Source: an uncultured Candidatus Saccharibacteria bacterium (GTDB lineage Bacteria; Patescibacteriota; Saccharimonadia; Saccharimonadales; Saccharimonadaceae). Taken from it: a stretch of 22,608 nt of DNA. Made by a program: the position numbers and the translations under genes. Under the pieces are notes generated by a model, which saw nothing but the letters and a program-made list of their open reading frames with translations, was not told the DNA's origin and searched no databases. Location of the stretch: NCBI GenBank assembly GCA_938036915.1, contig CALHVV010000049.1, forward strand, positions 1 to 22,608. Reading direction: 5' to 3'. This document shows, in pieces, positions 14,518 through 21,149 of this stretch (position 1 is its first letter; every line of letters begins with the position of its first letter).

Positions 14518-15516
14518 ATGACAGAAGAAAATAAAAAGATAGTTCTTGTAGATAGTAAGACAATAAAAGATAAAATATATCTTATTCGTGGACAAAAAGT
14601 AATGCTTGATGCAGATTTAGCTGAAATATATGGTTATGAAACTAAAAACTTTAATAGACAGGTAAAAAACAATATTGAAAAGTTTGAAGGCGAAGATTTT
14701 ATGTTTCAACTGACCGCGAATGAGTTTGAGAACTTGAGGTGCAAAAATTTCACCTCAAGTTGGGGTGGTCCAAGGTACTTACCGAATGCTTTTACAGAGC
14801 AGGGTATTTATATGCTTATGACTGTATTAAGGGGTGAACTGGCAGTTAAACAGAGCAAGGCTTTAATACGCTTGTTTAAGCAGATGAAAGACTTTATTAT
14901 TGAAAATCAAGATTTTATCGGCTCAAAAGAACTAGTCCAAATAGCTATACAGACTAATAAGAACACACATGATATAGCAAAGATAAATGATACAATAAGC
15001 ACCTTAGCAACAAAAGAGGATTTGAAAAAAGTGATGGATAATTTTATAGATCCGGATACCTATAAACACTTCCTCTTGATGAATGGAGATAAGATAGAAG
15101 CTGATGTTGCCTATACTAAGCTATATAAGTCTGCCAAGAAAAGTATTTATGTCATAGATAACTATGTAGGCTTAAAAACATTAGAGCTGCTAAGAGCTGC
15201 CAAAGATAGTGTTGAAGTCATTATATTTAGCGATAATGTAAGAAATAAAGATATGCTTACAAAAAATATTCTCCATGATTTTATAAGAGATTACCCTACC
15301 ATCAACGTAAAAATGAAGATTGCAGGTAAAAAGTATCACGATCGGTATATTGCGATAGACTATGGGACAGAACACGAAGCCTTTTATCTTTGTGGAGCAT
15401 CATCGAAAGATGCTGGAAATAAAATATCAAGTATTACCAAGATAGAAGAATCATCAAAGGATATGTATCATACAATGTTTGGTGGAATGTTACGCAATAA
15501 GAATTTGAAAATTTAG
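14518..15516 (+). CDS. ORF6N-domain protein with C-terminal PLD-like domain
   Basis: A 332-residue protein. The N-terminal ORF6N domain (about 12-110; IYLIRGQKVMLDADLAEIYG, NFNRQVKNN, EDFMFQLT, FTEQGIYMLMTVLRG) is a DNA-binding module known from phages and mobile elements and related to KilA-N and Bro. A linker with amphipathic helices (about 118-180) leads to a C-terminal domain (about 188-332). That domain has YHDRYIAIDYG and the surrounding strands of phospholipase D-like folds, but only one partial HxxxxxxD-type motif, so it is probably a sensor rather than a phosphodiesterase. Such fusions are common in Firmicutes and are thought to be regulatory. The gene is strongly AT-rich against its neighbours, indicating transfer. 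A second, broken ORF6N copy lies inverted downstream. Confidence 0.82.
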   Translation: MTEENKKIVLVDSKTIKDKIYLIRGQKVMLDADLAEIYGYETKNFNRQVKNNIEKFEGEDFMFQLTANEFENLRCKNFTSSWGGPRYLPNAFTEQGIYMLMTVLRGELAVKQSKALIRLFKQMKDFIIENQDFIGSKELVQIAIQTNKNTHDIAKINDTISTLATKEDLKKVMDNFIDPDTYKHFLLMNGDKIEADVAYTKLYKSAKKSIYVIDNYVGLKTLELLRAAKDSVEVIIFSDNVRNKDMLTKNILHDFIRDYPTINVKMKIAGKKYHDRYIAIDYGTEHEAFYLCGASSKDAGNKISSITKIEESSKDMYHTMFGGMLRNKNLKI

Positions 15517-15614
15517 TATGTCAATAACAGATGAGACAGGTATATAAGCTTTACGCAGGGCGGTAGAAGTAAAAATCTAACGTCTTTTTATGTGCAACAG
15601 ATAGAAGGAAAACT

Positions 15615-15731
15615 GTGTGCAAGAAAAATAAAAATAAACAAACAACAGTAACAAAGACGACAAAGAAGATCGGAAAGACCATGTATGAGGTAAGATTATC
15701 TATCTTTCACTTGCTTAAATGTTCTCATTAA
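15615..15731 (+). pseudogene. TnpW-like transposon protein, truncated
   Basis: GTG 15615 with AGAAGGAA just upstream opens a frame reading CKKNKNKQTTVTKTTKKIGK then TMYEV (to about 15692). This matches the start of small TnpW proteins of Tn4451-type integrative elements of clostridia, which continue with a further 25-35 residues. Here the frame leaves the family at about 15693, exactly where an inverted ORF6N fragment begins, and stops at 15731. The 3' part was evidently replaced by a rearrangement. The assignment rests on remembered family sequences, and the fragment is short. Confidence 0.5.
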
Positions 15732-15918
15732 GGCTCTCCTTTGCTTAATAGCACGTTCACCTCTTAACACGGTCATAAGCATAATAAATACCCTGTTCCT
15801 TTGTTCAAGGTCACATTTTGTGATCTTGAAAGTTCAGATATTTCCTCATCAGTCAATTGGAACATAAAATCTTCGCCTTCAAACTTCTCAATATTGTTTT
15901 TACCTGTCTATTAAATCT
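15696..15918 (-). pseudogene. Decayed, inverted ORF6N-domain gene fragment
   Basis: Read on the minus strand, this segment is clearly homologous to bases about 14650-14890 of the intact ORF6N gene: it contains matches to NRQVKNNIEKFEGEDFMFQL and IYMLMTVLRGE. It is not a simple copy. It reads LTDEEISELSRSQNVTLNKG where the intact gene differs, has lost one A in the run after GTA (frameshift), lacks the segment that normally precedes FTEQG, and shifts frame again at that junction. It ends at a TAA at 15696-15698. It is therefore a fragment of a different ORF6N allele, left by a separate insertion or recombination event. Confidence 0.8.
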
Positions 15919-16015
15919 TCATGATAAAAGTAGTAGAAACTATGCAGGATAAACAAAAAAGATAAATGTTGCGGGAATTTTGAAGTAAAGTCGGACGTAA
16001 ATTCCAGAGTTGCTG
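15919..16015. other. Intergenic segment, right flank of AT-rich island
   Basis: No gene or convincing motif is seen. Base composition returns towards that of the flanking chromosome near 16000. Confidence 0.4.
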
Positions 16016-16120
16016 TTGACAATGGTATCAAAAGACATTAATTGTAGGCAGACACAGGCTAACGCCGTGTCACTCTAATCTCCGGCGAGTGGTTTTCAGG
16101 TTACACAGCGGGAGATTTTT
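16016..16120 (+). ncRNA. Candidate small structured RNA, copy 1 (with promoter and terminator)
   Basis: A promoter-like pair TTGACA (16016-16021) and TTAATT (16038-16043), 16 bp apart, precedes a predicted RNA from about 16050 to 16120. Hairpin 1 pairs GACAC with GTGTC and GGC with GCC around TAAC, with one bulged A. After ACTCTA, a second stem pairs AATCTCC with GGAGATT, enclosing an inner GTGG/TTAC stem with loop TTTTCAGG and ending in five Ts, as in an intrinsic terminator. Copy 2, exactly 400 bp downstream, keeps the same architecture with compensating base changes, which supports an RNA. No Rfam family was recognised. Confidence 0.6.
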
Positions 16121-16331
16121 GTTTGGTTTGAATTATTACGGCTTTCTGCCAAAGACCGATATGAAGTCTTGGTGCGCTTTCTTATATACCTCGCTGCGCG
16201 AAGTGCCAGATAGTATGAGGCAATTTTAAGTTGGCTTTCGACGTTATTCTAATCAGTACACAACGACTGTGAGGCTATAAGAAGATGTGTCAATAGTCGA
16301 CGTAGTAAAGTGATCGTGCTATGATAAATAC
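16121..16331. other. Spacer between the two RNA copies
   Basis: The first about 65 bp still align loosely with the sequence after copy 2 (for example CGGCTTTCTGCCAAAGACC against CGGTTTTCTGTCAAAGACC), so the duplicated unit extends past the terminator. The rest shows no gene or motif. Confidence 0.4.
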
Positions 16332-16380
16332 AGAAAAGGCGTCGCCACCGTGGTTCTGCGGAGGCCACGCCTTTTCTTTT
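16332..16380 (+). terminator. Conserved-apex hairpin, copy 2, with U-tract
   Basis: AGAAAAGGCGT pairs with ACGCCTTTTCT (11 bp), then a C-C mismatch, GCC/GGC, an A-A mismatch, CCG/CGG and the 8-nt loop TGGTTCTG. The 3' strand ends in CTTTTCTTTT, so this copy looks like an intrinsic terminator on the plus strand. The apex is identical to that of the minus-strand hairpin at 7391-7439, although the outer stems share no sequence. It lies between the two structured-RNA copies and could end transcription from copy 1. Confidence 0.75.
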
Positions 16381-16415
16381 GGTATTATGATGCGTACATC
16401 GAAAGGGTATTATTG

Positions 16416-16521
16416 TTGACGCTACCAAATAATAGTATATAATCATAGGTAGACGCAGTTAATGCTGTGTCACTCTAATCTCCGGCATGTAGTTTTCAGG
16501 CTACCCCGCGGGAGATTTTTT
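16416..16521 (+). ncRNA. Candidate small structured RNA, copy 2 (with promoter and terminator)
   Basis: A near-consensus promoter, TTGACG (16416-16421), 16 bp, TATAAT (16438-16443), predicts an RNA of about 72 nt from about 16450 to 16521. Hairpin 1 is GACGCAG/CTGTGTC around TTAATG, with one G-U pair. The linker ACTCTA is unchanged. The terminator-like stem is AATCTCC/GGAGATT with inner GTAG/CTAC and loop TTTTCAGG, then six Ts. Against copy 1 the stems vary by compensation (GTAG/CTAC against GTGG/TTAC), whereas GTGTCACTCTAATCTCCGGC and the inner loop are identical. No open reading frame fits inside the RNA. Confidence 0.65.
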
Positions 16522-16533
16522 GTTTTAGAGTGA

Positions 16534-16770
16534 CTATCGCGGTTTTCTGTCAAAGACCTTGCGGCTTGTGCTGTTGGCTTTCAAATAGTCAAATACTGCG
16601 GCTACTTCGCTTACCCAACACAGAGTACTGGCTGGTATATCGCAGTGACGGGGATACTATTGGTAGCGTCGTGGATCCTTGCGTACGTTAATGTACGTTC
16701 TGCGAGGCAACGTGTCGAAAAGGCGTGGAGGAAAAGAAATAGCGGAGAGGTGACTGGTACTACTTCTTAG
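16534..16770 (+). pseudogene. Possible 3' remnant of a membrane protein gene
   Basis: A frame open for 78 codons, after a TGA at 16531, ends in a convincing membrane helix followed by a basic tail: YPTQSTGWYIAVTG, then ILLVASWILAYVNVR, then ARQRVEKAWRKR. There is no ATG, GTG or TTG before the helix, so it cannot be translated as it stands. It may be the tail of a lost gene. I recognise no family, and chance is a real possibility. Confidence 0.25.
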
Positions 16771-16815
16771 TCGCAGGGAATTGCTACACTCCCGTCGACT
16801 CAACGTAAATTCTAG

Positions 16816-17010
16816 CTAGGCTATCGAATCGGAATCGCACATAAGTACGAACACGCCGGCGGCGCTCATCACTGCTGCTGTAACAGCGAACAAGAGAGCA
16901 CGTGCGACCGGGTATCCGCCCAGTGAGTCATGGCCCGCAATGAGGCCAATGCTAAAGAAGTATGGTATACCCAAGACTAACGTGAGGGTGCATGCTTTCT
17001 TTTTGCTCAT
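16816..17010 (-). CDS. Small two-helix membrane protein, unknown function
   Basis: A 64-residue protein with a short basic start (MSKKK), a first hydrophobic helix (about 6-26), a polar turn (GHDSLGGYPVAR) and a second helix (about 40-60) ending in an acidic tail. The start was set at ATG 17010 because GGAGG lies 5-6 nt before it; the upstream in-frame ATG at 17022 overlaps that ribosome site. An extended -10-like TGCTACACT lies upstream on the minus strand (TACACT at 17030-17035). I recognise no family. It stands alone and diverges from the MacB-type operon, whose promoter lies about 320 bp away. Confidence 0.55.
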   Translation of the reverse strand: MSKKKACTLTLVLGIPYFFSIGLIAGHDSLGGYPVARALLFAVTAAVMSAAGVFVLMCDSDSIA

Positions 17011-17333
17011 GGTTTCCTCCATCCCCAGGAGTGTAGCATCTTTATTGTATAATACTCAGCGAGATATGCCTAGGGTTGATTCCCCACTGGCCTATGCTTT
17101 TTATACTCTCTATTACGCGATATCAGAAAGATTGAGCGCGTCAGGGTCATTTTGCTCCATAAGCTTACTATAATAGGGAACATAACCTCTTAGAGTAAGG
17201 ACTGTGGTAGATGATGTAGCTTGGTGAAGAGTTTATGCGTTACACTAACCCGCGAATAGTTAAGGATAGTATGATACCGAGTGGATGGTGAGCTAAAATA
17301 ACTGAGTGCTCAGTACTTTATTTCTCAAACTAC
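17011..17333. other. Intergenic region upstream of the MacB-PadR-PspC operon
   Basis: No gene is seen. The region holds the ribosome site and likely promoter of the divergent small membrane protein (17011-17060) and, near its right end, the palindrome at 17301-17314. The middle (about 17060-17290) shows nothing I can assign. Confidence 0.5.
17301..17314 (+). promoter_or_regulatory. Palindrome ACTGAGTGCTCAGT, possible PadR operator
   Basis: Two perfect 6-bp arms around TG lie 19 bp upstream of the -35 box of the operon that encodes a PadR regulator. It does not match the ATGT-N6-ACAT pattern of some PadR operators, so the pairing is tentative. Confidence 0.35.
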
Positions 17334-17362
17334 TTGACATTTCAATATACCTTGTATAGCAT
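17334..17362 (+). promoter_or_regulatory. Promoter of the MacB-PadR-PspC operon
   Basis: TTGACA (17334-17339), 17 bp, then TAGCAT (17357-17362); the overlapping TATAGC (17355-17360) is the alternative -10. A leader of about 33 nt carries TAAGGAG before ATG 17402. Confidence 0.6.
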
Positions 17363-17401
17363 AGTACCAGGCAATAACAATAATATAGTAAGGAGTATCG
17401 A

Positions 17402-18676
17402 ATGAGGAGAATCGATATAATCAAGCGAGCAGGGCGGAACCTACGCCAAGCCAAGGCTCGCACAGCACTAACAGCACTAGCGATGTCAGTGGGAGCATTT
17501 ACAATTGGTTTGGCGCTGATGCTGGGCAATGGCGGCCGGGCTTTCTTGACCTCGGTGATTGATAGTGCCGGTAGTGCCTCAACGGTGTATGTGACACACG
17601 CCCGTGACGAAAAGAAATTACCTGAATATGGCAAAAATAAGGCGGTGAATGAGAGCGGCACCCTCGTGCTGAGCGATGATGATGTCGCCAAGCTCAGCAA
17701 GCTGGATCACGTCAAGACGGTGCGGCCGTACGCGAATGTGACCCAAGTGGTGCGCTATGTAGAGAGTCCAGCCAACCACAAGCGGTTGATTGCCTCCATT
17801 AACGTCAAAAATGAAGGCAAAACATCGAAAATTGTGGCCGGTGAGCTGACGAAGACTGATGACGGTACAGACCTGGCGCCTGGCCAAGCCATCCTTGCCA
17901 AGGAATATCTGGCCGACTTTGGCTTTGCCTCGGCCCAGGATGCAGTCGGCAAGACGGTTACGCTCCATGCTCAGGGGCCGGGCGGGACGCATGATGCCCA
18001 GCTGACTATTGTGGCGGTCGAAACAGCCGGTATGGCCTCAATTGGCTACCAGCCTGGCGTGACGATTGCAACTGATGATGCACTGCTTATTAACCAAAAG
18101 ACCAAAGCTCCCGGCGCGGCTAACCAGTACCCAAGCGTCGTGATACGAGCAGATAGCGATGATCATGCTGCTGCCGTGAAAGACGCAGTCGTCAAGCTCG
18201 GTGGTGGTACCTACCAAGCCCAGACCTTTACTGAAGCAAAGGAAGGTATGCTCAGTCTTATCAATGGGGCGCAGTATGCTCTGCTCGCCTTTGGTGCCCT
18301 TGCCTTGCTGGCCAGTATGTTTGGGATTATTAACACTATGTACATCTCAGTGCTGGAGCGAACGCAGCAGATTGGCCTGATGAAGGCGCTGGGGATGCGT
18401 AGCCGTGATGTTGGTAAGCTCTTCCGCTACGAGGCTGCGTTGATCGGCGTCATCGGTGGTGCGATTGGTGCGGGCGGGGCCAGCCTATTGAGCCTGCTCA
18501 ACCCCTGGATTGTTGAGAAGCTCAAGTTTGAGGAGGGTATGCAGCTGCTTCTACCGGAAGCCTGGCAGATGGTCGCCCTCGTGGCACTACTGGCCATCCT
18601 CGGCATCATTGCCAGCTACTTACCGAGCCGCAAAGCAACCAAGCTTGACCCAATCGAGGCATTAAGGACAGAATAG
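17402..18676 (+). CDS. MacB/FtsX-type ABC transporter permease
   Basis: A 424-residue permease of the MacB/LolC type. An N-terminal amphipathic segment (IKRAGRNLRQAKARTALTAL) and first helix (about 20-42) are followed by a large extracytoplasmic domain (about 50-280), then the FtsX domain with three helices (about 292-313, 343-368, 389-407) and the coupling segment GLMKALGMRSRDV. The typical ending LPSRKATKLDPIEALR is present. Such permeases act by mechanotransmission on extracytoplasmic substrates such as antimicrobial peptides, or export peptides, rather than by transport through a channel. The ATPase is the next gene, 15 bp on. TAAGGAG precedes ATG 17402 at normal spacing. Confidence 0.92.
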   Translation: MRRIDIIKRAGRNLRQAKARTALTALAMSVGAFTIGLALMLGNGGRAFLTSVIDSAGSASTVYVTHARDEKKLPEYGKNKAVNESGTLVLSDDDVAKLSKLDHVKTVRPYANVTQVVRYVESPANHKRLIASINVKNEGKTSKIVAGELTKTDDGTDLAPGQAILAKEYLADFGFASAQDAVGKTVTLHAQGPGGTHDAQLTIVAVETAGMASIGYQPGVTIATDDALLINQKTKAPGAANQYPSVVIRADSDDHAAAVKDAVVKLGGGTYQAQTFTEAKEGMLSLINGAQYALLAFGALALLASMFGIINTMYISVLERTQQIGLMKALGMRSRDVGKLFRYEAALIGVIGGAIGAGGASLLSLLNPWIVEKLKFEEGMQLLLPEAWQMVALVALLAILGIIASYLPSRKATKLDPIEALRTE

Positions 18677-18691
18677 AATAAGGAGAAGGAT

Positions 18692-19378
18692 ATGATTGAA
18701 CTACGGCATATTACCAAAACCTACGGCAAAAAGCACAACCAATTTAAGGCACTCAATGACATTAACCTGACCATACCTGGGGGCGCCAGCGTCGCCATCC
18801 TCGGCAAATCCGGCTCGGGTAAGTCCACCTTGATGCACGCTATCTCTGGCCTGGACCGGCCACAGACAGGGCAAGTGGTGATCGGCGGGCGAGATATCCT
18901 GCAGATGAAGCCGCGGCAGATTGATGCCTTTCGGGCACGGACGATTAGCTTCATTTTCCAGAGTTTCTTTGTGGAGGGCAACGACAGCGTGGTGAGCAAT
19001 GTGATGCTGCCACTCGAGATTGCTGGCGTGCCGCGGGCTCAGCGCAGCGCTAAGGTGAACCAAGCGCTGGAGGCGGTCGGTCTGGCCAGCAAAAAGAACA
19101 ACAAGGCCAAGGATCTATCCGGTGGGCAAAAGCAGCGCCTGGCGATTGCCCGAGCGATTGTCGGTGAGCCCAAGATCCTGTTTGCCGATGAGCCAACTGG
19201 TAACCTGGATAGCGAGACGGGTACCCAGATCGAGGAGCTGCTCTTTCGCCAGCAGCGTGAGCACGGCACAACGCTGATTATTGTGACGCACGATGCGGAT
19301 CTGGCTAAGCAATGTGATTACCAAGTGGTGATCAAAGACGGGCGTGTCACACGCCATAACATCCCAGGAGGGCACTGA
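18692..19378 (+). CDS. MacB/LolD-type ABC transporter ATP-binding protein
   Basis: A 228-residue ATPase with all hydrolytic motifs intact: Walker A GKSGSGKST (38-46), Q-loop Q90, signature LSGGQKQ (142-148), Walker B ILFADE (162-167) followed by PTGNLD, and switch H200 in VTHD. PTGNLD is the hallmark of the MacB/LolD/FtsE group. It would form a homodimer that powers the FtsX-type permease encoded just upstream. AAGGAGAAGG precedes ATG 18692. The stop TGA shares one base with the start of the PadR gene (TGATG), so regulator and transporter are translationally coupled. Confidence 0.95.
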   Translation: MIELRHITKTYGKKHNQFKALNDINLTIPGGASVAILGKSGSGKSTLMHAISGLDRPQTGQVVIGGRDILQMKPRQIDAFRARTISFIFQSFFVEGNDSVVSNVMLPLEIAGVPRAQRSAKVNQALEAVGLASKKNNKAKDLSGGQKQRLAIARAIVGEPKILFADEPTGNLDSETGTQIEELLFRQQREHGTTLIIVTHDADLAKQCDYQVVIKDGRVTRHNIPGGH

Positions 19379-19707
19379 TGAATGCAACTGACTATGCCGA
19401 GGCGCTGACGACGCAGTTGCGCAAAGGCTTCTTATCGTACTGTGTGCTGGTGGTGTGTGCCAAGGAGCCGCGCTACACGAGCGAGATCATCCAGCAGCTC
19501 CGTCAGGCCGACCTGATGGTGGTGGAGGGGACGATCTACCCCTTGCTCAGCCGCTTGCAAAAGGACGGGCTCTTGCAACACGAATGGAAAGAGAGTGAGC
19601 AAGGGCCGCCACGCAAATACTATACAGCCACGCCGTTTGGCGCAGAGGTAACCAAGCAGCTCAAACACAATATTGCGGCACTAAGTAGTACAATAAAGAA
19701 GTTGTAA
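19378..19707 (+). CDS. PadR-family transcriptional regulator
   Basis: A 109-residue regulator of the small (PadR-s2) type. The winged helix-turn-helix spans about residues 12-85: YTSEIIQQLRQADLMVVEGT, then IYPLLSRLQKDGLLQ (the signature TIYPLLSRLxxxGL), and the wing with GPPRKYYTAT. A C-terminal helix would mediate dimerisation. PadR repressors often control neighbouring ABC transporters and PspC/DUF1700-type membrane proteins, exactly the genes around it, and respond to envelope stress or antimicrobials. The candidate operator is the palindrome before the operon. Confidence 0.92.
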   Translation: MNATDYAEALTTQLRKGFLSYCVLVVCAKEPRYTSEIIQQLRQADLMVVEGTIYPLLSRLQKDGLLQHEWKESEQGPPRKYYTATPFGAEVTKQLKHNIAALSSTIKKL

Positions 19708-19719
19708 GGAGGATATGCA

Positions 19720-21006
19720 ATGAAGGAAATTACCAAAATCCACCTCGCCAAGACGCCGTTTAGTGTTGAGATGGAGGCAAAACAAGCGCTGGCAGAGTAT
19801 CTGGCGTCGATTCAGCAGCGGATGCATGCCGAGCCAGAGGCAATGCGCGAGATCGAAGCGCGGATGGTTGAGCTGCTCGCTGAGCGTGGTGTGACACGCG
19901 ATGGTGTGGTGACTGCTGAGGACGTGGCCGCGCTGCGTAGCCAGATGGGCGAACCTCGGGAGTTTGCCAGTGAAGCCGAGGTAGGAGATAACGATGCTGC
20001 GCTGCGAGATGCGGCTGAGGCTGCTCTCGCAAGCGGCGCACCCAAGCAGCTGATGCGCGATACAGATCATGCGTTGATCGGTGGGGTGTGTGCCGGTGTG
20101 GCAGCGTACTTTGGGATTAGTCCGCTGTGGATTCGCCTGCTGGCGATCGTCTCGCCCTTTATGACGTTTGGGACGGCGCTACTGATCTATATCGTGATGT
20201 GGCTTTCCATTCCACCAGCGGTCACCGCGTCGGATAAGCTGCGCATGGCAGGTAAGCCAGTGACGTTTGATAGCTTAAAAAAAGCCGCGGCCGAGCCTGC
20301 CGGCGGTAGCCAAGCAGCTCAGACTGCAGCGAAAGTCCTGCGCATTATGATTGGCTGTGGCGTCTTGATGATGGCGCTGGGTGCACTCGTCGCGCTGATG
20401 GTCGGTGGCATAATGAGCGCTACCATGGTCTCAAACATGGGCGACTTTGCTGCGCAGAGCTGGCTGTGGCTGGCGTATGGCTGTGCAGTGCTCGGCGGCG
20501 TGGCGCTGACTGCTTTGCTCTCACTCGGTGCATGGAGTATCTTTGCCTGGCGGCTGAAGCGGCCAGTTGGTATTGCGATGCTAGCGATGCTCCTCGTTGG
20601 GGCGGTTGCTATCTCTGGCCTAGCGGTTGGTGGCATGAATGCGGGGATGAGCCTCGACCGCCAAATGCGCGACGTGCAGCGCACCAAGGTGGTTGACGTA
20701 GCCGATGCCACTACGGTGCGTGTCGATGGGACAACTCGGGCGAGCTATGGCGGCTATGCCGAGAAGCCACGCGTTGAGGTAGATTACTTGCAGATGAAAG
20801 GTGTCAAAGAGCCGACAACAAAAATTACCAAAGAAGGTAACCGAGCTATTGTGACCGTGCAGCACGATGCTTGCCGCGACCGGCACGACTTTTTCTCGAC
20901 GTGTACTTACTCACCCAAGGATTATGTCAGTGTCCGGGTCTATGGGCCATCGCCGCAGACGATGGAGGTGAACCATCGCCCTGACACGGTGACCGATCGG
21001 CCATAG
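19720..21006 (+). CDS. PspC-domain membrane protein with DUF1700-like N-terminus and DUF4097-like C-terminus
   Basis: A 428-residue membrane protein. The N-terminal 1-85 is a charged helical region like the HAAS/DUF1700 modules that accompany PadR regulators. A PspC domain follows at about 108-166 (IGGVCAGVAAYFGISPLWIR). Further hydrophobic helices occur at about 206-234, 250-275 and 282-304. The C-terminal part (about 320-428) is a soluble beta-rich region similar to DUF4097/adhesin-like putative envelope-stress domains, with two Cys that could pair. PspC relatives sense membrane stress. With a PadR gene and a MacB-type transporter in the same operon, an envelope-stress or antimicrobial-peptide response is likely. 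AAGGAGG precedes ATG 19720. Confidence 0.85.
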   Translation: MKEITKIHLAKTPFSVEMEAKQALAEYLASIQQRMHAEPEAMREIEARMVELLAERGVTRDGVVTAEDVAALRSQMGEPREFASEAEVGDNDAALRDAAEAALASGAPKQLMRDTDHALIGGVCAGVAAYFGISPLWIRLLAIVSPFMTFGTALLIYIVMWLSIPPAVTASDKLRMAGKPVTFDSLKKAAAEPAGGSQAAQTAAKVLRIMIGCGVLMMALGALVALMVGGIMSATMVSNMGDFAAQSWLWLAYGCAVLGGVALTALLSLGAWSIFAWRLKRPVGIAMLAMLLVGAVAISGLAVGGMNAGMSLDRQMRDVQRTKVVDVADATTVRVDGTTRASYGGYAEKPRVEVDYLQMKGVKEPTTKITKEGNRAIVTVQHDACRDRHDFFSTCTYSPKDYVSVRVYGPSPQTMEVNHRPDTVTDRP

Positions 21007-21035
21007 GCTAGGGGTAGCTAGTGTCAACGTCAAAG

Positions 21036-21058
21036 ACCCGCTTGCATGGCGGGTTTTT
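21036..21058 (+). terminator. Intrinsic terminator of the PspC operon
   Basis: ACCCGC (21036-21041) pairs with GCGGGT (21049-21054) around TTGCATG, followed by TTTT (21055-21058). Confidence 0.85.
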
Positions 21059-21137
21059 GCATTTTTTGCTTGCGGGGAGGCGGAGCGTGAGAGATGGGCC
21101 ACGTCTTGGTCGGTATGGCGATTTATCTCACCTTTGC

Positions 21138-21143
21138 TATACT
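21138..21143 (+). promoter_or_regulatory. Extended -10 box for the APH-fold gene (leaderless)
   Basis: TGCTATACT (-10 TATACT at 21138-21143) ends 6 bp before ATG 21150, so the transcript should begin at the start codon. The intervening AGAGG could act as a ribosome site only if transcription began further upstream. Confidence 0.5.
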
Positions 21144-21149
21144 AGAGGT

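Noticed and set aside
16050..16213. Coding frame through RNA copy 1 (ending REIFVWFELLRLSAKDRYEV and onward)
   Set aside because: It has no start codon, and copy 2 carries an extra T that breaks the same frame, while the hairpins are preserved by compensation.
16675..16715. GTTCTGCG near 16698 as a third conserved-apex hairpin
   Set aside because: Only the 3' half of the apex matches, and the local CGTAC/GTACG stem does not follow the shared architecture.
16940..17173. Plus-strand 77-codon frame
   Set aside because: It overlaps the minus-strand small membrane protein, which has a good ribosome site and two plausible helices. The plus-strand frame has neither.
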